Under the pieces are notes generated by a model. It worked only from the letters and a program-made list of their open reading frames with translations, was not told where the DNA came from and searched no databases. Shown in pieces: positions 48,941 through 60,600 of a stretch of DNA of 64,000 nucleotides (the stretch's first letter is position 1; each line of letters opens with the position of its first letter). The stretch covers positions 1,902,977 to 1,966,976 of the forward strand of contig CM060847.1 of the NCBI GenBank assembly GCA_030737835.1. Reading direction: 5' to 3'. The translations under genes were made by a program, and so were the position numbers. Source of the DNA: Acorus gramineus (taxonomy: Eukaryota; Streptophyta; Magnoliopsida; Acorales; Acoraceae).

Positions 48941-51173
48941 CTACTTCTTTCTGGACCAATCCCCACTCTTGCCGCCGGTCTTGCGCTCCAAATAAACATC
49001 TGTTATCTTCAAGTCCTTGGAAGCCGCTTTACACATGTCGTACACAGTAAGCCCAGCTACAGTCACAGCAGTCAGTGCCTCCATCTCCACGCCTGTCTTT
49101 CCTGTCGTCGCAGCCTCTCCTTCAATCTCTACACTGAAGTCCTCCTCGTTTAATGTTAAATTCATGTTGATGTGCGTGAGGCCAATGTTATGGCATAGAG
49201 GGATGAGTTGGCTCGTCTGCTTCGCTCCGCTGATTCCGGCAATCTTTGCAACATTGAGGACATCTCCTTTGGCAATCTGGTTGGCTGCAACTAAATTGTA
49301 CACCTTCTCACCAAGTAAGACTCTGCATCTGGCAGAGGCAACTCGCCTGCTGTCCTTCTTAGAAGATATATCAACCATGTTGGCTTCCCCATGGGTGTTC
49401 ACATGGGTCAGTCTGGGTTCACTTTGGTTGGATTCAACGGAAATGTGAGGTGACTCTTCAGCATTCAGAAAGCCTGGAGTGACGTGACCAACAGAAGGAG
49501 ATTCACCGGTAATAAATTCCATCTCCTGAAAATATTATGACGGGGAGGAGATGAGGCATGAGTATAAAAAGGATGTGTGTACATCGTTTCTTCAAAAGAT
49601 TTAGAGGGATGATTCCATTAACATAGCAATTCAAGGAAAAGATAATGAAACAGAAACTTCATGACATAGAAGAATCTGTGCTTAATGTAAATAAACCAAA
49701 AACTGTTCTCACAATCAGCAAAATATGAGAGAAAACAATATTCTTGAGGATCAGAACAGCAGAGTCACCAACTCTAATAAATGAGGGAGGTGCATACCAT
49801 TTTGAATGCATCAATAGTATTGTCAAACATGCTGCACAAAATCTAGCAAAGCTTTCGTGTCTACAAGTGCCCAGTGAACAAAATGTTCTAAGTCAGTGTG
49901 CCTAATGTTCATTATATGCATGATGTCTGAACAATGAGCATACAAACAATTATCATGAATAAAGATGGTGATGAAATGAACCATCTGGCTGTTGGGAATC
50001 ATTGTTGATGAAGAATGAAAACTGAAGAGAGTAGAGATATTTGATTGGAAACTTCTACAATCTACGATAAAGACAGGCACAGATGGTTATAAATCTTATT
50101 TCCAATGCCAATTACCAGATAAGTATTCTCTTCACAGCATAGTAGAAAAATATAACTTATAACCTATGCTAAACAAAGCAAGATTATTATCCCTATAATT
50201 GCTGCCATATTCTCAATTTCTAGACAGTTTGACACAATTCCAAGGACACATCGTTTTAATAAGTTATGACACCTTGAGTTAAATTAAATCTAGCAAGACC
50301 ATCAATTGTGTATCAAGCCCAAGACCACAAAGATCAGTAGACACAAAAAAAAAAAAAAAAAACATAGTCCATCTTTTCTAAAAGCGTTTACCTGCTCTTA
50401 CTCACAAAATATCTGCATATGCTTGACCTCAAATGATATAAATAGCCTCCCAAAAAAAACTGAAAATGTTAGAATTATCCCCATTTCCAACCCCAAATGC
50501 AGTCCGCATCTTTTTTTATTTTTAAAAAAAATAACATACCTCATCTCATGAGGTATGTACTTTTGTAAAAAGTAAATATATACTCCAATGAATTGTATAA
50601 ACTCATTTATAGAATGTGTAAAAAAAACTCTAACGAGATATATATACCTCATTACAGTGAGTGCAGGTGGCTAACGAGGTATATGTGGCTGTAAAATAGG
50701 TTGAATGTAGTGTTCAGGAAAGAAAGAAAAAAAAAACAGCACAAAATCCTCTAGTTTAGCCACAAACTTTTTAAATTATCAAAAGATGCACAATATTGAA
50801 ACATATAAAACAAAACCCAAATCAAGTAATTTACATGGGGTTGGCACTTTGGCTAGAGCCATGGGTTTGCTCCCCATAGGCCTTGAGCTCAAATCGTCCG
50901 GCTTACCTGATGCACAAGGTTTGTGGGTGATTTTGTGCATCTGGGGTTTCCCCAACATAAGAAAAAATTAATAATATAATGTTTCTCATCACCCAAAATA
51001 AAATTAAAAAAAACAAAACCAAGCTACAAAAAAAGATCAATTACGATACATAAGCGATTGTGGTCGATGATTACCTTATTGTACTCATTGATTGCAGCAC
51101 TAATATCAGATTGAGTGCTGACACATCTCCTCAAAGAAGGGAGGCGCGCCACCGCGTAGCGCCTGAGAAACAT
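48941..51173 (-). CDS. CNX3: CNX3, MoaC-type cPMP synthase, mitochondrial
   Basis: Two exons: 51075-51173 (33 codons, MFLRRYAVARLPSLRR...) and 48941-49525, joined by a 1.55-kb GT-AG intron in phase 0; 227 residues. Exon 1 is Arg-rich without acids at its start, a mitochondrial presequence. The MoaC domain begins at MVDISSKKDSRRVASA and includes QLIPLCHNIGLTHINMNL, TGKTGVEMEALTAVTVAG and the C-terminal KTGGKSGDW. The enzyme acts after the radical SAM protein CNX2, closing the pyran ring of cPMP, the first molybdenum-cofactor intermediate, in the mitochondrial matrix. The intron contains a family A MITE and a SINE. Confidence 0.93.
50480..50715. mobile_element. MITE, family A, in the CNX3 intron
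   Basis: The interior ACATACCTCATCTCATGAGG then GTAAATATATACTCCAATGA matches 6745-6830. The right end, reverse-complemented, reads CACTACATTCAACCTATTTT then ACAGCCACAT, the family end. Confidence 0.65.
50836..50972 (+). mobile_element. tRNA-derived SINE-like element, copy 2
   Basis: Blocks in order: CACTTTGGCTAGAGCCATGG (box-A-like), TTGAGCTCAAATCGTCC (box-B-like), GTGGGTGATTTTGTGCATC, GGGGTTTCCCCAAC, then an A-rich tail. The reverse complement of 13566-13695 has the same series. It lies antisense in the CNX3 intron. Confidence 0.65.
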
Positions 51174-51649
51174 CGCACCTCTACAAAGAGAAAAAAAAAA
51201 AAAAACACAAATAAAGACTTTATTATATATTCACAACATAAAATCTTCAAAAGTGCTTTATTTTCTATTTTTATTTTTTGTAGTTCTACCAGATGAATCA
51301 ATGATAGACTGATACACCAAACGAATGCAAGTCACAAACAAGTTCTCATCAGATCATCATAAACTGGTAGTGATATTGATTTTAGTGATATTATTTTTTC
51401 TTGAAATTGAATGCTCAACTAAAAATACAAGAAAAAACAAACCTGAGTTTTCCAAGGTTTTGACTTTAATGGAGCCCCTCCCACAGAGAAATACTGAAAC
51501 CACTTTGAATTCAATCAGATTTTGTTCTGGCACAGAATTACTGAAAAGGGGTTTCCTTGAGAATTGTCGTAAGAGGGTGTGTTTTGAGTGCTGATACACT
51601 CAAATCAACTATACCCTAACAAATCAAAGAACATGAATCCATCGAAACT

Positions 51650-51690
51650 TACGATTTCGACAGTCTCTGATTCTCTTCTGCCATGGATGA
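51650..51690 (-). pseudogene. Broken duplicate of SRPP exon 1
   Basis: The minus strand reads ATGGCAGAAGAGAATCAG, then CTGTCGAAATCGTAAG. The SRPP gene has ATGGCGGAAGAGAATCAG and ACCATCGAAATCGTAAG. A 2-bp insertion shifts the frame before the splice donor. Upstream TTCTCATCATCCATGG and downstream GATTTGTTAGGGTA also match the SRPP leader and intron. The rest of the REF domain is absent nearby. Confidence 0.8.
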
Positions 51691-51799
51691 TGAGAAAAAA
51701 AAAGGGCACATCTATTCCCACCCGTCTATTTGCTTATTCCCCCCACCCAGAAACAACAAAAACCCAATTTTTTTTTTTTTATCTCGGAAACCATTAACC

Positions 51800-52245
51800 C
51801 TACCAAAATAAACAGAACGATCTCATCGACGGCCTCCTCTCCAACGAGATCGCCTCCTCCACCGCCGAATCCAAAGCCGAAGCGCAATTAGAGATCGATT
51901 TGAAGCTCGTCAACGCCAAGCTTGAGAAGGTCCTTCTCGCGGAACCGCCCAAAGACGAGGCGGCCGTCGATGTTGAATCGGACAGTGGGCCTGTCACGGT
52001 GTGTCCGCTGCAGGGATACCTCTTCGGGTCGCCTGTAGAGATGGCGGAGACGAGGACGGCGAAGAAGGAGGAGCTGTTTATGAGGGCGAAGGAGGAGGAG
52101 CCGATGAGAAAGGTCGATGAAGTGGAGGCGAAGAGGTGGCGGCGGAGGAGAAATCGACGGCGGAATCGATCTCGGAGGGGTCGCGGAGGCGCGGGCAGTG
52201 AAGAAGAGGGAATGAGAATGGGTTTAGGGTTTGGTCTGTTGTGAA
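51800..52245 (+). pseudogene. LAZY1-like gene fragment
   Basis: The frame 51811-52241 lacks an ATG at its head and follows an acceptor-like AACAG. It encodes LEIDLKLVNAKLEKVLLAEP, then TVCPLQGYLFGSPVEMAET and KKEELFMRAKEEE. The VCPLQGYLFGS box and the preceding helix resemble the conserved middle of LAZY1 gravitropism proteins. After that the frame degenerates into an Arg-rich tail, while the neighbouring frame reads AAEEKSTAESISEGS. N-terminal and C-terminal LAZY1 parts are missing. It is GC-rich in AT-rich surroundings, as expected for a captured exon. The family call is from memory of the motif. Confidence 0.55.
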
Positions 52246-52357
52246 TATATACGGTGGTGTGTTAAAGAATAACAAAACAAAAATGAATGGTGGGTTAAGT
52301 TGTATGGTGGGATCAGTTATTAAGATGGTGGGTCTAGACCTTCCCGATTTTATATAG

Positions 52358-52926
52358 GGAAAATTCATATAACCCCACGAATATACAAAAATCTAGATAA
52401 TCCCCTGCATTTTTTAATAAATCCAAATAACATAACATAATTGAAAGTTAAATCAACCCTTTTGTCAGTCAATTTAACCTTGGGATTAGCTGATTTTAAC
52501 TCAATGTGTAAAGTTACATTTATATCTTCTCTTAACAAACTTAAACTTAACATCTCTTCATCACCTTCATCTGGCTCTCCCTCCTGACTCCCTCCTTGAT
52601 ACTTGCTATTTTTCATCCCTCTCCGATGTTTTTATTGTATATCTCTGTTCGCTGTACAATCTGTTAAAAAGAAGAGGCAAAAACATAATTGGCAAGGGAT
52701 TATTTATGTTTTTTATAGTTTACATGGACTTATATGTATTATTTCAGTCTGTCTGTTTAGGATAACAGAATGTTTTAAAAATATTCTAATTCTATCACTA
52801 GTTATTTAACTTAGAAGGTTGATTTGGCTTTTAGTTATGCTTGCTAGGATTATTTAGATTTACCAAAATGATAGAGAGTTATCTAGATTTTCGTGTGTTT
52901 GTGGGGGGTTATGTAGATTATATCCC
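52358..52926. mobile_element. MITE with long TIR in the ClpR3 promoter
   Basis: The left end GGGAAAATTCATATAACCCC then CAAAAATCTAGATAATC. The reverse complement of the right end reads GGGATATAATCTACATAACC then GAAAATCTAGATAACTC. TIR about 70 bp; total about 570 bp. The right end is 112 bp before the ClpR3 start codon. No unambiguous target duplication. Confidence 0.75.
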
Positions 52927-53037
52927 TTTTATTATATATAAAATTTATGAGGGGTTATTATAAAAAACTGAACTACTGGCTACTGAAGCCCAGTTTTGTT
53001 GTTTCGGATTGGCTTTTTCATTCACAGAGAGAGAGCC

Positions 53038-56000
53038 ATGGCGAACGCGAACTTGTGCTTCCGATGTTCGTCGATGACGGCGGAGACGGCGGCGGCGTAT
53101 TCCGGTGCTCCGCGGGGAAGTATAAGGTGCTCCGGACTCGGTCCGAAGAAGGTCCCGATGCCCCCACTGAACCCAAAGGACCCCTTCCTTTCAAGGCTCT
53201 CCTCCCTCGCCGCCTCGGCCCCTCCGGATGCCCTCTCTCGTCCCTCCGCCTCGGACACACCGCCCTACCTCGACCTCTTCGATAATCCCATACTCATGGC
53301 GACTCCCGGCCAGGTTTCATTAAAAAAAATATATATCAAAATCATGTTTTTGACATGTTTTTATTGTTGTTTGGGAGGGGATTTGAAGTGGGTGTGTTTG
53401 AATTGTTCGAAAAAATTTGATTGTTTTGGTGGGTTTTTGTTGCAAACTTGCAATTCATGGATAAGATGGAGAGGTCAGTGTTCTATAATTGCGAATCCCG
53501 CTCAGGTTTCTATAAAAAAAATCAAAATCATGTTTTGACATGTTTTTATTGTTGTTTGGGCGGGGAATTGAAGTGGGTATGTTTCAATTGTTTCAAAAAA
53601 TCTGATTTTTTTGGTGGGTTTTGTTGGAATTCATGGATAGTAGTGTCCTACAATTGCTACTCCCGCCAGGTTTACATAAAAAATCAAAATCATGTTTTGA
53701 CATGTTCTTATTGTTGTTTGTGAGGGGGTTTGAAGTGGGCGTGTTTGAATTGTTTGAAAAAATCTGACTTTTTTGGTGGTTTTTGTTGGAAATCATTGAT
53801 AAGGCGGAGAGGTCAGTGTCCTACAATGAGCACAGGCCGAGGAGGCCTCCGCCTGATCTTCCATCGCTGCTTCTGCATGGCCGAATCGTCTACATTGGCA
53901 TGCCTGTAAATCCCTTTTGTTTTTTTGATATGTGTTTGCAACACATGGTGTTCTATTTGGATTACTAGTTTGATTGTTCTGATTCAGTTGGTGCCCGCTG
54001 TTACGGAGCTCGTTATTGCTGAATTAATGTACCTGCAATGGATGGATCCCAAGGATACAATCTACCTATATATCAATTCTACCGGAACCACTCGCGATGA
54101 TGGTGAAACTGTATGCCCCCCCCCCCCCCCCCCCCCTTCCAGTATGGATGGTTTTGTTACCTGGCTTAACCAGGGAAAAGTGATGAGCAATATGAAAATC
54201 TGGTTGAATATATGTTGAGTGACCAGTGTTTTCTTCTTATTCATAAATTTAGATTGGTCACAGAAAGAGTACGTGAAGTCCAATGTCTATACGTGTATTA
54301 CTCACGAGTCCAAGTGTCTATGTTCCTTGACGATCACAATAATTTTATTTCCCCCTTTCATTGAACACATTTCTCCATATTTCCAGTTTTTGGTGATTCA
54401 CCTTCTCGTGGACATATTTCACTCATCCAATACTTCATTGATAGAAATTGTAGTACATGTTCTTTATTGTCTTAAGTTGTAGTACATGTTCTCCTGCTAC
54501 AGAGCCTTATATGAAAAGGCTTATACATTCTTGTACAGTTTTATATCCTGACACTGTTCCCTCACATTTTATGGAAAAGCTTGTACAATAGTAAAATGTA
54601 TTATGTCTGATGTGCAGCAACGTATGTGTTAATATGTATGTTCAGAATATTTCTCCCCTTCCTTTTCTTTTTGGCTGACCAGTGTGTATAATTCTTTGGC
54701 CTTTACTCTGATCTTAATCGATCAGGATTTATAGTATATTTATATGAGTCAATCAATTAGTTGTTGCTGCATAAACTGTGACAATTTATGTGCTTTTGCC
54801 CCCGCCCCCTTAATTTTGGCTGTCCGTTTGTTTTATACCTTTGTCAATCATTGGCCATCACTTCTTGTTGGAATTTTCATCTCTAAAAAGTTCTTGTCCC
54901 TTTTTGAAACACTTGTATCGAACACTTGCTTGCTCTAAAGAGTGATAGCATGACTACTTAAATTAGAGGAATAGTTTTGTGCAAGTTATGGTTCATAAAA
55001 ATAGCATATTTTATCTACTATTCTTAATTTCTCCAGATGCATTTTTCGAGAAATGATAAAATCTACCAAGTTTCATTAAATGGACAAACGTAAGTACAAA
55101 AGGTAAAACCAAAAAAAATAAAAATGAAAGCAGGGGTGGGGGGAATAAGATATGTCCCACTCCAAAGCCCAGGATCCACACAGACCCTTACAGCCCTCTA
55201 ATCTCAACTTCACTCAACAAAAAACATACCCTCACTTCTAATAGACACTATTGGAATTGAGCACAGGATAATACCATTCTTTAAGGAAACAGACCATACT
55301 AGTCCAAGTGTTCTTGCAAGGAAATATCTGCTGTTAAACAACCTGCCATTTCTAGTGAGCCAGATGACCCAACACCCAGCATGAGAGCAAAGGTTGTAAG
55401 TTTTTACCCTTGGTTTCATCTTTTTTCTTCCTCTTACTCAACATAGCATAGACTGGATGGATGGAAAAGCTGCTTGGCTTGTCCCAATCTAAACTCTATT
55501 TTAACAAAATCATCTATTGAATTGGAATTGATGAACAAATGGTCAGCATCTTCATCAACAGCACCAGAGAGGTCACAATTAGTGTTCACATCCCCTTCCT
55601 TTTTAGTTAAAGCATTGCAACTTCAGAGGAGTTTCAACCATCCATGCCCTTTTGATCGTTCTAGCATCACTACCACTAACCATCCTCATTGGCTGCTGAT
55701 GGTTGGAGGGCAGGATTTTGTATCTAAGAGGCAAAATTATGTATTTATATTCCCGAATATACACGTTTTTCCATACAAGGGAACAAGATGCACAACAATT
55801 GACAGATATAAAGCATCCGTTTAATTTCCATGGTTTTATAGTTATTCCTTTTCGTGAAATGATCTTGTAGACTCACTTGGCGTTACATGGTTTCTGAATT
55901 TTTGTATTCAGGTTGGGATGGAGTCTGAAGGCTTTGCTATCTATGATGCCTTGATGCAACTGAAAAATGAGGTAGGTTTGTCTCTGCAGTCATTTTCTGT

Positions 56001-58611
56001 TTTTTTCCCTTTTTGTTAAAGGAAACTCTTTGCCTGTTAGTATGCTTGGATGTTTACCATATATCGTATTTGGTGGACATTCCACTTTTTTGCAAAAGAA
56101 AAGTTATGCTTACTGTCATTTGATGATTTTCTTTCTTGCTTTGGCCAAATAATAACAATCGGCAAAGTTAGTTTTTTCACAGTTTCTTTTCACATTTATT
56201 TATACTCTGCAGATTCAAACTGTCGCCGTTGGAGCAGCAATTGGCCATGCTTGTCTGCTACTTGCTTCTGGGAAGAAGGGTAGGCGATATATGATGCCAC
56301 ATGCAAAAGGTCTCGTTTCTCTGTTATTTTGTTTATAATCAAACCTTTATTAGGAAGTCACTTCTTTTTTAGTATAATGTAACAGAAAACCCTGTTTCAT
56401 ATACATTTCAGCCATGATTCAACAACCCCGTGTCCCATCATCTGGGCAAATGCCAGCAAGTGATGTTCTTATTCGTGCTAAAGAGGTATATGCTCGTTGT
56501 AACTAGAGGCTCTGATTATTTCCTGAAAATTACGATAAATGAGTACTTTCATTAGCTCAGCTTCTGTCTTTGCTATACTTATCAGTCATTAAAAAATTTA
56601 TTAATTTTTTTGGGTGTGTACCAAATCATGACTCACTGTAATTCTTGGTACAAAAATTTTAAATTTTTTCAACGTTCCATTAAATTGGTCAGTATACTTT
56701 TCCATGTCTAATTTTCAATCATTCAACTTGATGCCATGTTGATTCATTTAACATCATATCATTTACTGAATGCAAGATTGTGTCTACACTAACTTATTTA
56801 TGCCTCATATGAAGTTTTTCTTTAAGTTTGTCAGTCCATAATGAATCTATTATATTAGTGCCACAATTTCCTAGAAGGCCAAAATCTGGTTACTGGGTAG
56901 CTTATTAGAGTTTCCTGAAGTTCAGCAATTATTAACTCTAATACAGTGTGATGGTTATTACAAACAAGACAGTGCCTACTATGCGTACTGACCAGCAACA
57001 TACTGTTTACTATGCTTCTAAGAAATATCAACTCCAAGAAATGTAGAAGGAAACTAGAAATCATATTCTCATCACAGCAATCTGGCCATCACAGCAGGGC
57101 TTATGAATTTCTTTCATTGCCTACCACTTATTGGAGAAAGCCAACCATAATTTGGATGCTTTTCCCAAAAGCTCTTTAGGTCATCCTGCTCATAATCTCA
57201 TTTGAATGTGAATAGTGATCTGAGAAACATGTCTATATTATATGATAAACTATTCTGGTCTCCTGTCTATAGGGTTTTGGCAGCTATATGAAGCCAGTGA
57301 GTTATTTATAAAGTAACAAACAAATGGTGAGGCCAAGGCAATAAGACATGCCATTTTGGTGCCAGCCTCATATTTATTGATGAACTCCATTATTACCTAG
57401 TACCTACAAATAACATGAAAAGAATTGGAAGTATTCTATGATATAGTTGTTTAAGTTGACAGTTGATTGGTTTCACTCTCTCTCTCTCTCTCTTTAAATA
57501 ACGTGCATGCTGCAATCCGAGAATAAGACTCTTCATTATGTAAATTTTCTTCACTTTTTTTTAAAATTGGCGTCCTACCTGGCACAAGGCACAGATGGGA
57601 TTTGAACTTCAGACCCCCGGTTGGGTGGTGTGTGGTGCTCTCTGGCTAAGAAAATTGTTCCTATGTGATTGTCTTGGAAAATTGCTCATATTGTCATTGT
57701 GTATCCTATTCGTTTGTATATCCTCTAAACATTGATTGGATTGAATTTCTGAGTGATTTGAATCCTCTCTTTTATCTTCCCTTTTCTTGTAGTCTTCCTT
57801 TTTTTGGTAATAACGCTTGGAGACACCATATTCCACCATAAAAAAATGTTCTTGTTTCATGTACTGTTTGACCTTGCAGAGAAGAATACAGGAAAAGAAA
57901 TTTTGTGGGAATTGGGTAGTTTTATTTACATTTTTCCCCTTTCGTGACACATTGAGCCTCAGATAATAGGTTGCATTCCTCTCTTTCATTTGAATATGCT
58001 AGTGGAAGATCTCTTCCAAGACAACTAACCAGATTGGTTTGGTTTGGTACACTTTAATGCTAAATCAGTGAGGTCTCTGCTGCTTGTAACATTTCTGTTG
58101 CAATAAAATGTGTGTTTGTTTCATATTCTGATAAAACTGTCATCTTGCAGGTGATCAATAATAGGGACATACTAGTTAAACTTCTAGCAAGACACACTGG
58201 AAATGTGAGTGCATATAAATATTTGTTGCTTTAAAATGTTCACATTTGATAACGAGTTCTGATCAGTTTCTTGTTAATAGTCTGTAGAAAAAGTGTCCCA
58301 GGTGATGCGGAGGCCATTTTATATGGATTCAACAAAAGCCAAGGAATTTGGTGTGATTGATAAGGTATGCCATGCATTCACCATTGCTGTGGTTTTATTG
58401 CTTCAACTGATGTCATAGAATCGATCTTCTACAGTTTTTCTTTTCATTTTCTGAATTCCTACCTGTGGTATGTGATCCATTATGATTCATTTCAATTTTT
58501 TTGCTTGGGTCACAGATTCTCTGGCGTGGTCAAGAGAAAGTGATGACGGAGGTCGCCTCACCCGAAGAATGGGACAAGAAAGCAGGCATCAAAGTAGTTG
58601 ATGGAATGTGA
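53038..58611 (+). CDS. CLPR3: ClpR3, non-catalytic plastid Clp protease subunit
   Basis: Nine exons: 53038-53313, 53804-53905, 53988-54110, 55912-55971, 56213-56309, 56412-56485, 58151-58204, 58281-58364, 58516-58611. All are GT-AG and phase-consistent; 321 residues, near the family length. Residues 1-40 are a transit peptide; VPMPPLNPKDPFLS and YLDLFDNPILM mark ClpR3. The ClpP fold follows (GRIVYIGMPLVPAVTELV, INSTGTTRDDGETVGME). The catalytic triad is gone: Gly198 in VGAAIGHACLLL replaces Ser, Gln223 in MIQQP replaces His, and RRPFYM lacks the Asp. ClpR subunits form the R ring of the stromal ClpPR core with ClpP1. Junction repeats lie in intron 1. Confidence 0.93.
53299..53820. repeat. Triplicated exon1-intron1-exon2 junction of ClpR3
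   Basis: A unit running from the last 15 bases of exon 1 through intron 1 into the start of exon 2 occurs three times. The exon-1-end copies are GCGACTCCCGGCCAG (53299), GCGAATCCCGCTCAG (53491) and GCTACTCCCGCCAG (53656), each followed by a GTTT donor. The exon-2-start copies are GAGAGGTCAGTGTTCTA (53469), AGTGTCCTACAATTG (53642) and GAGAGGTCAGTGTCCTA (53807), each preceded by AG. Periods are 192 and 164 bp. Only the outer exon parts make a standard ClpR3. Confidence 0.9.
54116..54136 (+). repeat. Poly-C run at the intron 3 donor
   Basis: About 21 consecutive C's begin five bases after the exon 3 end (GTATG then C-run). This is unusually close to a splice donor and likely length-variable. 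Confidence 0.85.
57565..57655 (-). mobile_element. tRNA-like SINE head, different family
   Basis: The minus strand reads TTAGCCAGAGAGCACC (box-A-like) and GAAGTTCAAATCCCATC (a near-perfect box B), about 40 bp apart, followed by TGTGCCTTGTGCC. The spacing fits a tRNA-derived SINE promoter, but the flanks do not fold into an intact tRNA. Located in ClpR3 intron 6. A CT dinucleotide run lies nearby at about 57475-57493. Confidence 0.4.
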
Positions 58612-58720
58612 TTTTGTAGAGAAAGCAACCAGTCCAATCTTGTAATTTCTTCAGTTTAGCATCTCAGGCTCAAGCTCCAGGTTGTAAGGTAACACCGTGG
58701 TTCCCCTACACCTTTGATTT

Positions 58721-58772
58721 CTTTCGATTGGCGTGGTCAGGAGAAAATCCGTGTGCAGCCTCATCCGTAGTC
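58721..58772 (+). pseudogene. Partial duplicate of ClpR3 exon 9
   Basis: TTGGCGTGGTCAGGAGAAAA and GCAGCCTCATCCG match the start of exon 9 (CTGGCGTGGTCAAGAGAAAG and GTCGCCTCACCCG at 58516-58566) in the same order. It lies 110 bp after the stop codon, in the 3' UTR or just beyond, and runs into a family A MITE. Confidence 0.55.
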
Positions 58773-58985
58773 CATGGATTTTTTTAAAAAGAAAATACAC
58801 CTTGTCATTCAAGTACATAATGTTATAAAAAGTGAATATACATGAAGATATACTAGTGTTTTTAAAAAAAATGAAAAAAAAAATGTAATTTTCAAACACT
58901 GATAAAAATACACTGCAATAGCAGCGTATACTGCATCTTCACTTTCAGTATACACTGCAATAGCGCAGTGGGCTAACTGGTAATA
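58773..58985. mobile_element. MITE, family A
   Basis: The core ATGTTATAAAAAGTGAATAT then GAAGATATACTAGTG (58828-58858) matches the family. The right part repeats TATACTGCAT / TATACACTGCAATAGC. Confidence 0.5.
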
Positions 58986-60600
58986 TGAGTATTTCCGTGA
59001 TTAGTTTGGTAAATATTTATTTAATCATGATTAATTACGAGAAGCCGAAAATAACAATTTCAACTAAACATGATCATGCAATAAACTTACAAAGTGCAAG
59101 ATTCAATATTGATGTCCTTTTCTTTTCTTCTTTTTTTTCCAGGCATTGGTACTCATTGGGCTACTTCATGTTAGTTAGTAAACAAAAGGTTCTGTGACTT
59201 ACACATAAGTGAAACCTCAAAGATCCTCCTCGATGAACATCCACTAGCTTTCTCGATATAGTTTTAATGAAAGTATCAACAATATTTAATTTTGATTTCA
59301 CTTAGTTCAAATATGATATTTCATGGGTAAGCAAATGTATTATGAACTTTAATCTATTGAGTATATATGTCTCTTCATATTATCGTAAGAGCTCTTACTT
59401 TTTGTTCTGTAGTTCTAACTTAACAGTCACAATTTATCAAGACAACTAGTATATCTAGTAAGTCTTCTCACAACAAATGAAGTAGTAGTTTTAGTGCAAT
59501 TTTAAAGATGTATTACACCATGAATTTTCCAAAAAGAAAAGAAAAAAAACAGATACATTACACCATGAATGATTTGAATATATTTGTATGGTAAATATTC
59601 TTTCTTTATTTGATACTACAATCCAAAGGAGTACTCAGAAGTTGAATATCAGGAAATTAGCAATCGAGTTTTGGTTAAGTTCACAAGCAACTCCTCTCAC
59701 TCTCTGTGAAAGAGGTCAATTAATCAAATCTTGGGAATAATATTTTTCAAAAAAAAAAAAATGAAAAAATAGAATAACCTAAATAACTTTAACTAACTTT
59801 AAATCTAATATTTGTTTCATCTAGATCTTTTATGTGAAACATGCTGGATAAGCTACTGTTATGCATGTTTCTTCAAAAACCCACACAAACCTCAATTATT
59901 TTCGTGTGAAATCAAAATAACTACACATGAATACTAGGAAATTATCCAAAAAAATAAAAGCATAAATATTTTTAAACCAACCCCCCTTAAACTTAAAGAA
60001 ACAATAAAACAATAAAAAAAAATTGGGATTGAATAAGGAAAGAATGCATACACAATAAAAAAGATGATAACCAAGCACGTCCTGAAGTCGACTCCTTACA
60101 TCCCTACCAGGTTAACTCTATGGCCCCCGTTAAATTCAGTGTTGGGTGGTTAATGATAAGCTTGGGAGGAGTCTCACTGGAATCCAACTCCTCTAAATCT
60201 ACTGGTGAACCAAATAGTTTGATGGAATCTGGAATAGATAGTAGATTCAAGTAAAAAAAAAAAAAAGATAACTTAGTTTATAAGCTTCTTATATATTAAT
60301 CACATATTCAAACAATAAATAAGCTCCTCTCATATCAAACCCTATCCTCTCACCCTTAAAAGAGGCTTTGACTAATCGACTCCCTCTAGAAACCTGCTCT
60401 CGCCCATTCAACTTCTTATAAATGTATTTTTCTGATTATTATAATTTTCTCATTCCATTAAAATTTATTATTTTTATTGCTTTTTATGTACATATGATAG
60501 TGTAGAATATTATAATTTAAATGATTTTATTATATTGTGTATATATTTTATAATATTTATATTTTAAAATAAAATTATATGTAACATTTAAACAATCTAT
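58986..60600. other. Intergenic DNA
   Basis: AT-rich; no gene supported. 60085-60240 is less AT-rich but has no convincing frame. Confidence 0.5.

Noticed and set aside
51357-51599. 80-codon minus-strand frame upstream of CNX3 exon 1
   Set aside because: No family resemblance; the CNX3 presequence exon at 51075-51173 already gives a complete start.
57565-57655. Possible functional tRNA gene
   Set aside because: Box B is good but the flanks do not form an acceptor stem; called SINE-like only.
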